From assembly GCA_040385245.1 (NCBI GenBank), contig JAZKHT010000012.1:1-64000 (forward strand): 64,000 nt of DNA, in the 5' to 3' direction. Below are positions 51,324-60,466 of this stretch, in pieces; within the stretch, counting starts at the first letter, position 1; each line of letters begins with the position of its first letter. The DNA is from JAZKHT01 sp040385245. Lineage in GTDB: Bacteria > Pseudomonadota > Alphaproteobacteria > Rhodobacterales > Rhodobacteraceae. Below the pieces are notes generated by a model. It made no database searches and was not told where the DNA came from. It worked only from the letters and a program-made list of their open reading frames with translations. Both the position numbers and the translations under genes were made by a program.

Positions 51324-54300
51324 ATGGCGACGACCCCGCGGGTCACGGCGGTCCTTGGGCCGACGAACACCGGCAAGACCCATTACGCCATCGAACGTAT
51401 GTTGGCACATCGCACCGGGGTCATTGGCCTGCCGCTGCGTCTGCTTGCGCGCGAGGTGTATGACCGCATCGTTGCCCAACGCGGCCCGTCTGTTGTGGCG
51501 CTGGTCACGGGCGAAGAACGCATCGTCCCCGAACGCACCCAATACTGGGTCTGCACGGTCGAGGCGATGCCGCTGGAGATCGGGGCCGATTTCGTCGCCG
51601 TCGATGAAATCCAGCTTTGCGCCGATCCTGAACGCGGCCACGTCTTTACCAACCGCCTTCTCAAAGCGCGCGGGTTGCACGAAACGCTTTTCCTTGGGTC
51701 CGACACCATGCGCGGGGCCATCGCGGCGCTGGTGCCCAAAGTTCAGTTCATGAAGCGCGACCGTTTTTCGACGCTGACCTATGCAGGTTCGAAAAAGATA
51801 AGCCGGATGCCGCCGCGAAGCGCAATCGTGGGGTTTTCGGTTGAAAATGTCTATGCCATTGCCGAGTTGATCCGCCGCCAAAAGGGCGGCTGCGCGGTCG
51901 TCATGGGGGCGCTTTCGCCACGCACACGCAATGCGCAGGTCGCTTTGTACCAGAACGGCGATGTCGATTATCTTGTGGCGACCGATGCCATCGGCATGGG
52001 TCTGAACCTTGACATCAAGCACGTCGCCTTTTCGTCCACCGCCAAATTTGACGGGCGGCGGATGCGCGGATTGTTCCCGCACGAAATGGCCCAGATCGCC
52101 GGACGCGCAGGCCGCCACACCGAAGCAGGCACTTTCGGCATCACCGGTGAGGCGCGCCCCCTGGATGACGACCTGATCGACGCCATCGAAAACCACCGGT
52201 TCGAGCCGGTCAAGAAACTGCAATGGCGCAATGACGTGCTGGAATTCGGCACCGTCGATCGGTTGATCCGGTCGCTTGAGGCGCCCACCTCGAACGAATG
52301 GCTGACCCGAGCGCGCGATTCCGATGACGTGGTCGCGCTGAAAACCCTGTCAGAGCTGCCCGAAGTGCGCGACCGGGTGCGTAGCCCGGCTGATATCCGC
52401 CTGTTGTGGGACGTCTGCCGGATTCCCGATTTCAGGGGCGCATCCGGCATGGAACACGCGACGCTGCTGGCGCGTATCTTTGGATTCCTGAAAGACGGCC
52501 ATGTGCCTTCGGATTGGCTTAAAACCGCCATCGCGCGGATCGACAAGACCGATGGCGACATCGACGCCATCTCCAAACGGCTCGCTTATATCCGGACCTG
52601 GACGTATATCGCCCAAAGGAAAGGGTGGGTCGAAGACGAAACCCATTGGCGCGACGAGACTCGCGCTGTAGAAGACCGCCTGTCGGATGCGCTGCACGCG
52701 CGGCTGACCCAGCGGTTTGTTGACCGCCGCACGTCCGTGTTGATGCGGCGGTTGAAGCAGAAGGAGACCCTCGTGGCCGAGGTGAATGACAAAGGCGAAG
52801 TGATGGTTGAAGGCGAATTCGTCGGCCGTCTGGAAGGCTTCCGCTTCCGACAGGACGCGTCTTCGTCGCCCGACGAGGCGCGCACGCTGCAAGCGGCTGC
52901 GATGCAGGCGTTGCGGCCGGAATTCCATCTGCGCGCGGATCGGTTCTACAACGCACCGGACACCGAGCTTGATTTCACCGAGCAGGGCGGCCTGATGTGG
53001 GGCACCACTGCCATCGGCAAGCTGGTCAAAGGCCCCGAGTCGCTGCGCGCACAAGTGGAGCCTTTTGTCGACGAAGAGGCCGGTCCTGACGTTGTAGACA
53101 AGGTCCGCCGTCGCCTGCAACACTTCATCGACCGCAAGACCGCCGCTTTGTTCGAGCCGCTTTTGGCCATGAGCCGGGACGAGGCGCTGCAAGGTCTGGC
53201 GCGCGGTTTCGCTTTTCGTCTGGTCGAGGCGCTGGGGGTCTTGCCCCGCGATGCCATCGCAGACGAGGTCAAGCAACTGGATCAGGACAGCCGCGGTGCC
53301 CTGCGCAAGCACGGCGTCCGTTTTGGCCAGTTCACGATTTTCCTGCCCGCCCTGCTGAAGCCCGCGCCGACGCGCCTGCGGCTGGTGCTGTGGTCGCTGT
53401 ATAACGGGCTGGACGAGTTTCCCGAAAGCCCGCCGCCGGGTCTGGTCACCATCCCGAACATGCCCGAGGTGCCGAAGAATCACTACACGCTTGCGGGCTA
53501 TCATCCCGCAGGCAGCCGTGCGATTCGCATCGACATGCTGGAACGTCTGGCCGATCTGTTGCGCGCGAAAGACAGCCGTTCGGGGTTCGAGGCGACGCCC
53601 GACATGCTGTCGATCACCGGCATGACGCTGGATCAGTTCGTCGACCTGATGGCGGGTCTTGGCTACAAGGGCGAAAAAGGCGAACGCGCCAAGGTGAAGC
53701 CTGATCTTGTTCCCCTGCCCGCCGCAGCCCCTTCGGACCCGGCTCCTGCCCCGCTGACGGAAAACGAAAGCGCCTTTGTCGCCCCCGAGGCACTCGTTGC
53801 CAATGCGGCTGCAACCGATGACGTGGCACCAGACGCAGCGACGGACGCACCCGCCGAAGCCCCGGCCGAGATGGAGGTGTTCTATACCTTCACCTGGGCC
53901 CCCCGCGCGCGCAACGCGCGCCCCGAACGTGCCCCCCGGCCCGAGCGTGGCCCGCGTCCCGATCGCGGTAACCGCCCTGCCCGCGCGACGGAAACTGTTG
54001 CAGCGCCTGTCGAAGGTGCCCCCGTCGAAGGCACCACCACCGAGGCACGGCCAGAGCGGCCCGCCCGCACGGATCGCCCGGCCCGCCCGCAAGGCGAAAA
54101 GCGCGAAGGCTACAAGGGGAACAACCCCAAGCACGGGCCGAAACCTGCCGGGAAACCCGATGCCCCGCGCGGGGATCGTGGCGACCGTGGCGACCGCCCG
54201 AACAAAGGCCCGTCGAAAGATCGTGGCAACCAACCCAAAACTTTTGAGGCCCGCCCCCCCCGGCAGGACAAAATCGATCCGGACAACCCCTTTGCCGTTC

Positions 54301-54326
54301 TGGCAGCCTTGCGCAACCGGACCTGA
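51324..54326 (+). CDS. Suv3-like DEAD/DEAH-box helicase with a disordered basic tail
   Basis: A protein of 1000 aa. Walker A is GPTNTGKT at 12-19, the box II variant is DEIQ near 94-97, and the C-terminal RecA lobe shows DYLVATDAIGMGLNLDI and AQIAGRAGRHTEAGTFGI. These are features of the mitochondrial-type RNA helicase SUV3. Residues from about 800 are low complexity, first Ala/Pro/Asp-rich, then Arg/Pro/Gly repeats (APRPERGPRPDRGNRP), likely an RNA-binding disordered tail. It is followed by the S4 protein after 3 bases. A role in RNA decay or ribosome biogenesis is inferred. Confidence 0.93.
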   Translation: MATTPRVTAVLGPTNTGKTHYAIERMLAHRTGVIGLPLRLLAREVYDRIVAQRGPSVVALVTGEERIVPERTQYWVCTVEAMPLEIGADFVAVDEIQLCADPERGHVFTNRLLKARGLHETLFLGSDTMRGAIAALVPKVQFMKRDRFSTLTYAGSKKISRMPPRSAIVGFSVENVYAIAELIRRQKGGCAVVMGALSPRTRNAQVALYQNGDVDYLVATDAIGMGLNLDIKHVAFSSTAKFDGRRMRGLFPHEMAQIAGRAGRHTEAGTFGITGEARPLDDDLIDAIENHRFEPVKKLQWRNDVLEFGTVDRLIRSLEAPTSNEWLTRARDSDDVVALKTLSELPEVRDRVRSPADIRLLWDVCRIPDFRGASGMEHATLLARIFGFLKDGHVPSDWLKTAIARIDKTDGDIDAISKRLAYIRTWTYIAQRKGWVEDETHWRDETRAVEDRLSDALHARLTQRFVDRRTSVLMRRLKQKETLVAEVNDKGEVMVEGEFVGRLEGFRFRQDASSSPDEARTLQAAAMQALRPEFHLRADRFYNAPDTELDFTEQGGLMWGTTAIGKLVKGPESLRAQVEPFVDEEAGPDVVDKVRRRLQHFIDRKTAALFEPLLAMSRDEALQGLARGFAFRLVEALGVLPRDAIADEVKQLDQDSRGALRKHGVRFGQFTIFLPALLKPAPTRLRLVLWSLYNGLDEFPESPPPGLVTIPNMPEVPKNHYTLAGYHPAGSRAIRIDMLERLADLLRAKDSRSGFEATPDMLSITGMTLDQFVDLMAGLGYKGEKGERAKVKPDLVPLPAAAPSDPAPAPLTENESAFVAPEALVANAAATDDVAPDAATDAPAEAPAEMEVFYTFTWAPRARNARPERAPRPERGPRPDRGNRPARATETVAAPVEGAPVEGTTTEARPERPARTDRPARPQGEKREGYKGNNPKHGPKPAGKPDAPRGDRGDRGDRPNKGPSKDRGNQPKTFEARPPRQDKIDPDNPFAVLAALRNRT

Positions 54327-54329
54327 GGC

Positions 54330-54665
54330 TTGGCAGGTCCGGGCGCAAAGCCTGTTCCCGGGCCGCAGCGCCTAACTCTGCGGCTGGACAAATGGCTGTG
54401 GCAGGCGCGGTTTTTCCGTGCCCGCCCCATGGCCGCACAAGCGATCCTGGATGGCAGCATCCGAGTCAACGGCCAGCGCACCCACAAGCCCGGATACGCG
54501 CTGTCAGCCGGTGACGTGCTGACCTTTGCACTGTCGGGCCGGGTTCATGTCGTCAAGGTCGTGGCACTTGGCACGCGCCGCGGCCCCGTGCACGAGGCGA
54601 CAACACTCTATCTTGATCTGGACGCCCCAACAGGCGACGCTGCAACGCCAAGTCCGCTTGAATGA
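54330..54665 (+). CDS. S4-domain RNA-binding protein (Hsp15-like), TTG start
   Basis: A protein of 111 aa. The S4 domain (LRLDKWLWQARFFRARPMAA, ILDGSIRVNGQRTHKPG) is of the Hsp15 type, which binds ribosomal RNA, for example on stalled 50S particles. The opening codon is TTG at 54330; a start near RLTLRLDKW without the Pro-rich leader has no ATG, so TTG is accepted. It is coupled to the helicase. Confidence 0.85.
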   Translation: MAGPGAKPVPGPQRLTLRLDKWLWQARFFRARPMAAQAILDGSIRVNGQRTHKPGYALSAGDVLTFALSGRVHVVKVVALGTRRGPVHEATTLYLDLDAPTGDAATPSPLE

Positions 54666-54728
54666 TCCGCCGTCCTATTCTAGTCAGACCACGTAAATAT
54701 TTTCGAAAAGCATGAACGGGGCCGGATC

Positions 54729-55067
54729 ATGACCTATGTGGTGATCGACAACTGCATCGCCTGCAAATACACCGACTGCGTCGAAGTGTGTCCGGTGGAC
54801 TGCTTTTACGAGGGCGAGAACATGCTGGTCATCCACCCGGATGAATGCATCGACTGCGGTGTCTGCGAACCGGAATGCCCCGCCGACGCGATCCGTCCCG
54901 ACACAGAACCGGATATGGAGGAATGGGTTTCCTTCAATCGCAAGTATTCGGAAAAGTGGCCGGTGATCGTGACCAAGAAAGATCCCCTGCCCGAAGCCGA
55001 GGCGCGCGATGGTGAAACCGGCAAGCTGGGTAAGTACTTTTCCGAAGCGCCCGGCGAAGGCGGCTGA
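54729..55067 (+). CDS. fdxA: 7Fe ferredoxin FdxA
   Basis: A soluble electron carrier of 112 aa. Two cluster motifs are visible: CIACKYTDCVEVCPVDC for [3Fe-4S] and [4Fe-4S] ligands and CIDCGVCEPECP for the second. The tail SGKLGKYFSEAPGEGG-like end is typical. It is 63 bases after the S4 gene and may share a transcript with it. Confidence 0.96.
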   Translation: MTYVVIDNCIACKYTDCVEVCPVDCFYEGENMLVIHPDECIDCGVCEPECPADAIRPDTEPDMEEWVSFNRKYSEKWPVIVTKKDPLPEAEARDGETGKLGKYFSEAPGEGG

Positions 55068-55145
55068 ACCCCGCGCACGACCGATTCGCCCGCGCCATGG
55101 CGGTGATTCGGCCGAATTTGGGATTCTGCTTTGTAATCAACGAAA

Positions 55146-55163
55146 CCTGACCGAAAGGTCGGG
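55146..55163 (+). terminator. Hairpin with GAAA tetraloop downstream of fdxA
   Basis: CCTGACC-GAAA-GGTCGGG forms a 7-bp stem with a stable GNRA loop. Only a weak T-rich tract follows (GTTGTTGG), so it may be a partial terminator or a stability element for fdxA. Confidence 0.45.
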
Positions 55164-55174
55164 GGTCGTGGTTG

Positions 55175-55356
55175 TTGGAATCAGGCGTTTTTTGTGTTAT
55201 ATAATGCACACAAACAAACCGAAGCCTGAATCCCGGCCCAGAGCTGCTCGCCTGTGCGGGCCTTTTTATGACAATTCGACCCAGTCGCCGGGGAGGTTTG
55301 CGCCCCGGTCGGTAAATTGTCGTCCGAAGCGGCTACCCACCTGAGGAAACGACTGA
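55175..55356 (+). promoter_or_regulatory. carD promoter and structured leader
   Basis: TATAAT at 55200-55205 follows TTGGAA at 55175-55180 (19-base spacing). Downstream, GGCCC (55235) and GGGCC (55258-55262) form a stem followed by TTTTT, an intrinsic-terminator shape inside the leader. A second, larger hairpin pairs GACAATT (55270) with AATTGTC (55315) and CCGGGG with CCCCGG. The ATG of carD follows 36 bases later, after GAGGAAAC. It could be an attenuator or make a short RNA. Confidence 0.6.
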
Positions 55357-55866
55357 ATGACAAAGACCAAGAAGCCTGAGTTCCGCCCGAACGAGTTCGT
55401 CGTCTATCCCGCCCATGGCGTGGGCCGGATCATCTCGATCGAGGAACAGGAAATCGCCGGCCTGTCGCTGGAACTGTTCGTGATCTCGTTCGAGAAGGAC
55501 AAGATGACGCTTCGGGTGCCGACACACAAGGCGACCGAAATCGGGATGCGGCAGTTGTCGTCGCCCGACACGGTGACCAAGGCATTGGACACGCTGAAGG
55601 GCAAGGCGCGCGTCAAGCGGGCGATGTGGTCGCGCCGGGCGCAGGAATACGAACAGAAGATCAACTCGGGCGATCTTTTGTCCATCGCCGAAGTGGTGCG
55701 TGACCTGCACCGCACCGATGATCAGCGCGAACAAAGCTATTCCGAACGCCAGTTGTACGAAGCGGCGCTGGAACGCCTGACCCGCGAAGTCGCCGCCGTT
55801 TCCGGCGTGGATGAGGCTGGCGCCCAAAAGACCGTCGGTGACGTTCTGGTAGGCCGCGCCGCCTGA
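55357..55866 (+). CDS. carD: CarD-family transcriptional regulator
   Basis: A protein of 169 aa. The N-terminal Tudor-like RNA-polymerase-interacting domain (NEFVVYPAHGVGRIISIEEQ, ELFVISFEKDKMTLRVPT) binds the beta subunit, and the helical C-terminal domain contacts promoter DNA (SRRAQEYEQKINSGD, YSERQLYEAALERL). CarD stabilises open complexes, notably at rRNA promoters. A T-rich hairpin follows. Confidence 0.95.
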   Translation: MTKTKKPEFRPNEFVVYPAHGVGRIISIEEQEIAGLSLELFVISFEKDKMTLRVPTHKATEIGMRQLSSPDTVTKALDTLKGKARVKRAMWSRRAQEYEQKINSGDLLSIAEVVRDLHRTDDQREQSYSERQLYEAALERLTREVAAVSGVDEAGAQKTVGDVLVGRAA

Positions 55867-55938
55867 TCACCGATCAGACCGACAGGAAAAGGTCGCAGCC
55901 CCGCTGCGGCCTTTTTCTTTCAAATGTGCGTCTTGGTT

Positions 55939-56697
55939 TCAGATCATCCCCGCCGCAACACCCAGCGCCGCCACCTCGGCCAATTGCTGCGATGCGCCCA
56001 GAATATCCCCGGTCTGCCCGCCGATCCGTGCCTTGGCCGCCCATCCAAGACCCGCGCAGGCAACGCCTGCAAGCACGACCATCCCCAGCACGGCAAAGCC
56101 GCCGAAGATCAGCCCCAGCAGCACCGCCACCCCGACCGCCGCCACCGCTACCCCCTGCGACGGTCGGCCCACCGCTGCTGACAGCCCGCCCCTCCGCGCC
56201 TGTGGCAGGGCGGCCATCAGCACCGCCATCGGCGCACGGCTGACGGCCCCCACGGCGATCAGCGCGCCCCAATGCCCGCCCGCCGCCAGCAGCGCAGTCA
56301 GCGCCGACCATCGTGCCAGGGTGACCAACAGCAACGCCAGCACGCCGTAGCTGCCGACATGGCTGTCCTTCATGATCTCCAACCGCCGCTCGACCGTCCA
56401 GCCGCCGAACAGGCCGTCCGCCGTATCCGCCAGCCCATCTTCGTGCAGCGCACCCGTCATCAGGGACGATACCGCCAGACAGACCGCTGCCACCCAAGCG
56501 ACGGGCAGCCCCAGCATCAGCCCGACCGACCCCGCCAGCGCAACCGCAGCCCCAACGATCGCGCCAACGATAGGCCAGGCCCAGGCCGACGCTGCCCCCC
56601 GCGACGCATCCCCTGCCACCCCCCGGACGGGCAACCGGGTCAGCAGCCCAAACGCGGCCCGGATATCGCCCGCAAAATCAATGTCGCGCCGTTCCAT
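55939..56697 (-). CDS. cobS: Adenosylcobinamide-GDP ribazoletransferase (cobalamin synthase)
   Basis: A membrane enzyme of 252 aa that joins adenosylcobinamide-GDP to alpha-ribazole. The family block SLMTGALHEDGLADTADG, followed by GGWTVERRLEIMKDSHVG and YGVLALLLVT, is decisive. About six membrane segments. The ATG at 56697 (MERRDIDFAGD) is chosen over a longer frame that overlaps cobT. It is divergent from cobT, which supplies its substrate. Confidence 0.95.
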   Translation of the reverse strand: MERRDIDFAGDIRAAFGLLTRLPVRGVAGDASRGAASAWAWPIVGAIVGAAVALAGSVGLMLGLPVAWVAAVCLAVSSLMTGALHEDGLADTADGLFGGWTVERRLEIMKDSHVGSYGVLALLLVTLARWSALTALLAAGGHWGALIAVGAVSRAPMAVLMAALPQARRGGLSAAVGRPSQGVAVAAVGVAVLLGLIFGGFAVLGMVVLAGVACAGLGWAAKARIGGQTGDILGASQQLAEVAALGVAAGMI

Positions 56698-56776
56698 GGA
56701 ATGGTCCTTTCCAGGCTGGTCCTTTGTCCCTGTCTTAGGTAGCCAATCACAAACCTTCAACGCGAGAGATGATGTG

Positions 56777-57787
56777 ATGACATTTGCCAGCCTTGCCGCC
56801 TTTCGCGCCCTGCTTGCCGATCTGCCGCGCGCTGATGACACGGCCACCGATGCAGCACAGGCCCGCAACGGTCAGTTGACCAAGCCGCCGGGGGCTTTGG
56901 GCAGGCTCGAGGATCTGGCAATCTGGATGGCGGGCTGGCAGGGCACCGACCGCCCCCACTGTGACCGCCCGCAAGTGATAGTCTTCGCGGGCAATCATGG
57001 TGTGACGGCACAGGGCGTGTCGGCCTTTCCCGCCGAAGTGACAGTGCAGATGGTTGCCAACTTTCGCGCAGGCGGGGCGGCGATCAACCAGCTTGCCCGC
57101 ACCTTTGGTGCCAGCATGACCGTTCACGCGCTGGACCTTGACCAACCTACCGCCGATTTCACGATGGCCCCTGCCATGACCGAAGGCGATCTTCTGGCCG
57201 CCCTTGCCACGGGGTGGAACGCCGTCGATCCCGATGCCGACACGCTTGTGACGGGCGAAATGGGCATCGGCAACACCACCCCGGCCGCCGCCCTGGCCTG
57301 CGCGCTGTTCGGCGGGGCGGCCAGCGCATGGGTCGGCCGCGGCACCGGGGTGGATGATGCGGGTCTGGCGCGCAAGGCCGCCGTCGTGACCGCAGGCATC
57401 GCCCGTCACGCAGACATCCTGAACGATCCTCTCCAGGTGATGCGCTGCCTCGGCGGCCGCGAGCTGGCCGCCATGGCTGGTGCCATCGCCCGCGCGCGCA
57501 AGGAACGCATCCCCGTCATCCTTGATGGCTTCATCTGCACCGCCGCCGCTGCGGTGCTGGAACGGGCCGCTCCCGGCGCGCTGGATCACTGCGTCGCGGG
57601 GCATCTTTCCGCCGAAGGGGCGCATGGCCACCTGCTAGAGGCACTTGGGAAAACACCCCTCTTGTCCCTGAACCTGCGCCTGGGCGAAGGGTCGGGCGCC
57701 GCACTGGCCCTTGGCATCGTCAAGGGGGCCGTCGCCTGTCATTCCAGAATGGCCACCTTTGCCGAGGCGGGCGTGTCAGGGGCCTGA
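56777..57787 (+). CDS. cobT: Nicotinate-nucleotide-dimethylbenzimidazole phosphoribosyltransferase
   Basis: A protein of 336 aa that activates the lower ligand (dimethylbenzimidazole) as alpha-ribazole phosphate. Visible motifs: LTKPPGALGRLEDLAIWMA, VFAGNHGVTAQGVSAFP, and TGEMGIGNTTPAAAL. The ATG at 56777 (MTFASLAAFRALL) is the family start; the frame is open 135 codons further upstream, in cobS antisense. It is divergent from cobS across 79 bases. Confidence 0.95.
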   Translation: MTFASLAAFRALLADLPRADDTATDAAQARNGQLTKPPGALGRLEDLAIWMAGWQGTDRPHCDRPQVIVFAGNHGVTAQGVSAFPAEVTVQMVANFRAGGAAINQLARTFGASMTVHALDLDQPTADFTMAPAMTEGDLLAALATGWNAVDPDADTLVTGEMGIGNTTPAAALACALFGGAASAWVGRGTGVDDAGLARKAAVVTAGIARHADILNDPLQVMRCLGGRELAAMAGAIARARKERIPVILDGFICTAAAAVLERAAPGALDHCVAGHLSAEGAHGHLLEALGKTPLLSLNLRLGEGSGAALALGIVKGAVACHSRMATFAEAGVSGA

Positions 57788-57808
57788 CCGTTCCTTCCTC
57801 TTCCTGAA

Positions 57809-57825
57809 AGTATCCTCGGGGGGAC
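57809..57825. repeat. ATATCC/CGGGGG intergenic repeat, copy 2
   Basis: AGTATCCTCGGGGGGAC follows the cobT stop by about 20 bases. It matches the element near 63095 in 12 or more consecutive bases and is the inverse of the element near 17710. Position at a gene end suggests a role in transcript ends. Confidence 0.5.
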
Positions 57826-57884
57826 GCGCGGCACGCGCGTGGGGGCGGACAGCCCCCAGCACCGCCGGTCACGCGCGCAACGCG

Positions 57885-57907
57885 AAAATCCTTCCTTCAA
57901 GGATTTT
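57885..57907. terminator. Bidirectional terminator between cobT and the Anbu gene
   Basis: AAAATCCTT and AAGGATTTT form a perfect 9-bp stem with a 5-base loop. The A/T ends give U-runs in both directions, so it can stop both converging transcripts. Confidence 0.85.
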
Positions 57908-57926
57908 GCCGGGTCAAGCGCAACGC

Positions 57927-58652
57927 TTACAGGTTGATCTGGGTGAACCCGTCGCGCAGCGCCTTGGACCAGGCTTCGGACATGGCGCGGAACTGCTCAT
58001 CCCCTGCCTCGATCCGGCGGCGCATGCTGACCTTGCAAGCGTCGCGTTCGATCAGCGCCAGATCGAGCGGCATCCCCACCGACAGGTTCGACCGCAGTGT
58101 GGAATCCATCGACAATAACACCGCCTTTTGCGCGTCGGCCAGACTGGTCGTCCGCTTCACCACCCGGTCAAGGATCGGCTTGCCATATTTATGCTCGCCA
58201 ATCTGTAGAAAGGGCGTGTCCTCGGTCGCTTCGATGAAATTGCCTTCGGGATAGATCAGGAACATCCGCATCTCGCCGCCGCGCCGCTGACCGGCGACGA
58301 TCATGCTGGCGGATGCGCCCTGTTTCATCGCCGAAAGCTTTTCATCAATCTCGGTGCGCACCGACGACAGCGCATTGCCCACCAAATCGGCCACCTTCAG
58401 CATGGTCGGCGCCAGCAGGATCGACGATTCGGGTGTGGCATCCGGGTCCTCGGCGGCTTCGCGCAGGCGGGCCATGGTGGTTTGCGTCACAGAAAGGCTG
58501 CCTGCGGTCAGAATGGTGATCACGCGTTCGCCCGGGTCTTCAAAGACGAACATCTTGCGATAGGTGGCGATGTTGTCCAGCCCCGCATTGGTGCGGGTAT
58601 CCGACAGCAACACCATGCCGTCGTTCAGCAAAAGGCCCACACAATAGGTCAT
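57927..58652 (-). CDS. Anbu proteasome-like peptidase homologue
   Basis: A protein of 241 aa with an N-terminal TYCVGLLLNDGMVLLSDTRT after the initiator Met, so Thr2 becomes the Ntn nucleophile without a propeptide, as in Anbu. The pattern VLLSDTRTNAGLDNI and SSMIVAGQRRGG-like strand resemble beta-subunits of the proteasome/HslV fold. Its natural substrates are unknown. It is the last gene of a four-gene operon with transglutaminase, alpha-E and ATP-grasp genes, the hallmark of Anbu loci. Confidence 0.92.
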   Translation of the reverse strand: MTYCVGLLLNDGMVLLSDTRTNAGLDNIATYRKMFVFEDPGERVITILTAGSLSVTQTTMARLREAAEDPDATPESSILLAPTMLKVADLVGNALSSVRTEIDEKLSAMKQGASASMIVAGQRRGGEMRMFLIYPEGNFIEATEDTPFLQIGEHKYGKPILDRVVKRTTSLADAQKAVLLSMDSTLRSNLSVGMPLDLALIERDACKVSMRRRIEAGDEQFRAMSEAWSKALRDGFTQINL

Positions 58653-58679
58653 TCCATCCCCCGAAGTTCTGGCGCGACC

Positions 58680-59510
58680 CTATTGCTGCTCTTGCCCGGC
58701 TGCAACCGGCTGTTCGCTGACGGCCAGCGTTACCGCCAGCCGTTCGGTGCCCGGACTGCGGGCCGTGCCCCGGATCGGGGCGGCATCCTGCGCATCGAAC
58801 CCCGATCCCAGCCGGATATACCGATCATCCGGGCAACAGCGGTTGGCGGGGTCAAAGCCGACCCAACCCAAACCCGGCACATGCACCTCGGCCCAGGCAT
58901 GGGCAGCCTCGTGTGCGGCCCCGTCGCTGTCGGAAAAGAGATAGCCGGAAACATAGCGCGCAGGCATGTCCAGCCAGCGCGCGCACCCGATCAGCGCGTG
59001 GGCGTGGTCCTGACAGACACCCGTGCCCAAGGCCAGCGCCTCGGCAGCCGTGGTCTGCGCACTGGTCGACCCCGGCGTATAGGCGATGGCATCGGCAATG
59101 GCATCGCACAGCCGGTGCGTCACCGCCAGCGGCCCGTCCGATCCTGCCACGGACGTCGCAAGATCGGCCAGTGCCGCGTCCACCCGCGTGGGCATGGTGT
59201 CGCGCAGATAGCATTCAGGGGGTGCCGTTTCGCGATGCCCGCGCAGCACACCAGCCAGATCGGTCGTCAAGACTGTGCCTGTCACCCGCACCACAATCTC
59301 GGACACGGGGCCCGCCACCGACCACGCCCTGATGCAATCGCCTGCCCCGTCGCGAAAGGTGCCGCCCGGTTTCCCCTCGGACAGGGTCACCGACCAGTTT
59401 TGCACCTGTTGCCCGTCGAACACCGATGGGATCAGGCGGTGGCTTTGCACGACCCCGCGCACGGGCTTGTCATAGTGATAGCGGGTCACATGATCGACGG
59501 TCAGCAGCAT
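58680..59510 (-). CDS. Transglutaminase-like cysteine peptidase of the Anbu operon
   Basis: A protein of 276 aa. The N-terminal bacterial transglutaminase-like region (RYHYDKPVRGVVQSHRLIP) precedes the catalytic core with Cys in LGTGVCQDHAHALIGCARW, His in AHAWAEVHVPG and Asp in GFDPANRC. These enzymes may cleave or form amide bonds. Its ATG overlaps the stop of the alpha-E gene by one base. It probably works on a peptide made by the ATP-grasp enzyme of the same operon. Confidence 0.92.
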   Translation of the reverse strand: MLLTVDHVTRYHYDKPVRGVVQSHRLIPSVFDGQQVQNWSVTLSEGKPGGTFRDGAGDCIRAWSVAGPVSEIVVRVTGTVLTTDLAGVLRGHRETAPPECYLRDTMPTRVDAALADLATSVAGSDGPLAVTHRLCDAIADAIAYTPGSTSAQTTAAEALALGTGVCQDHAHALIGCARWLDMPARYVSGYLFSDSDGAAHEAAHAWAEVHVPGLGWVGFDPANRCCPDDRYIRLGSGFDAQDAAPIRGTARSPGTERLAVTLAVSEQPVAAGQEQQ

Positions 59511-60460
59511 CAGCGCATGTCCCCGCTCAGATAGGTGTCGTGCACCGCTGATCCCAGCCTTGCGGTTTCGCGGATGAACCGCGACAGGAATTCGTGCAGA
59601 CCTTCGTCAAAGATATCCTCGACCTTCAACTCTGTCAGCCCGGTCAGCATCGACCGCGCGCCCACCTGCACCTCGCTGCATGCACCATAGCCTTTGCCCA
59701 ACCGTTCCAGATGGCCCGTCACCCCTTCGATGCAGGTGATCAGTGACCGGGGGCATTGGGGGTTCAGGATCAGGAAATGCGCGATCTTGCCCGCCGTCAC
59801 CTCGCCGCCATAGGCCCAGTGAAAGGCCCGGTGCGCCGACATTGCGCGCAGAAGGGTGGTCCATTGATAGTTATCAAGGCCCGATCCGACGAAATCCGCG
59901 CGCGGCAGCAGGACGTAATATTTCACATCCATCAGCCGCGCGGTGTTGTCGGCGCGTTCCAGATAATAGCCAAGGTTCAGGAAATCCCAGCCGTCATTGC
60001 GCAGCAGTGTGGCGTCGATGGCCCCGCGCACCATGGCCGAATGGCGCATCGTCCATTCCGTCAGGCGCGACAGTTCCAACTGGCTGCGCGGGGTGCGTTC
60101 CAACTGGCGCAATTCCTGAAACGCGGTGTTCAGCGCGTCCCACACTTGTGATGTCAGCGCCGTCCGCACGATACGCCCGTTTTCGCGGGCCGATGTGATG
60201 CAGGACGCAACCGACGACGGGTTGTCCCGGTCAAAGAACAGAAAGCTTTCGATATTGCGCTGCACCGGGTCGCCGTATTTGCGCGCAAAGCCATCGTAAT
60301 TGCCGACCGCCTGCAACAGGCTGTCCCATTCGTTGCGATATCCGGCGGCGGATGGCAGCAGCGCGATGCGCGCGCCCACCTCCAGCAACCGGGCGGCGGT
60401 TTCGGCCCGTTCCATATAGCGGGCGATCCAGTACAGGTTGTCTGCGGTCCGGCTCAGCAT
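59510..60460 (-). CDS. Alpha-E domain protein of the Anbu operon
   Basis: A helical protein of 316 aa beginning MLSRTADNLYWIARYMERAE, the conserved alpha-E start. RSLITCIEGVTGHLERLGKG and the final FLSRFIRETARLGSAVHDTY are family blocks. Its function is unknown, but it nearly always sits next to the circularly permuted ATP-grasp gene. It begins 6 bases after that gene. Confidence 0.93.
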   Translation of the reverse strand: MLSRTADNLYWIARYMERAETAARLLEVGARIALLPSAAGYRNEWDSLLQAVGNYDGFARKYGDPVQRNIESFLFFDRDNPSSVASCITSARENGRIVRTALTSQVWDALNTAFQELRQLERTPRSQLELSRLTEWTMRHSAMVRGAIDATLLRNDGWDFLNLGYYLERADNTARLMDVKYYVLLPRADFVGSGLDNYQWTTLLRAMSAHRAFHWAYGGEVTAGKIAHFLILNPQCPRSLITCIEGVTGHLERLGKGYGACSEVQVGARSMLTGLTELKVEDIFDEGLHEFLSRFIRETARLGSAVHDTYLSGDMR

Positions 60461-60466
60461 GTCACA

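Noticed and set aside
57781..57926. CRISPR-like or tandem repeats between cobT and Anbu
   Set aside because: The region is GC-rich with inverted pairs but no regularly spaced repeats. It is better explained by the intergenic repeat and the bidirectional terminator.
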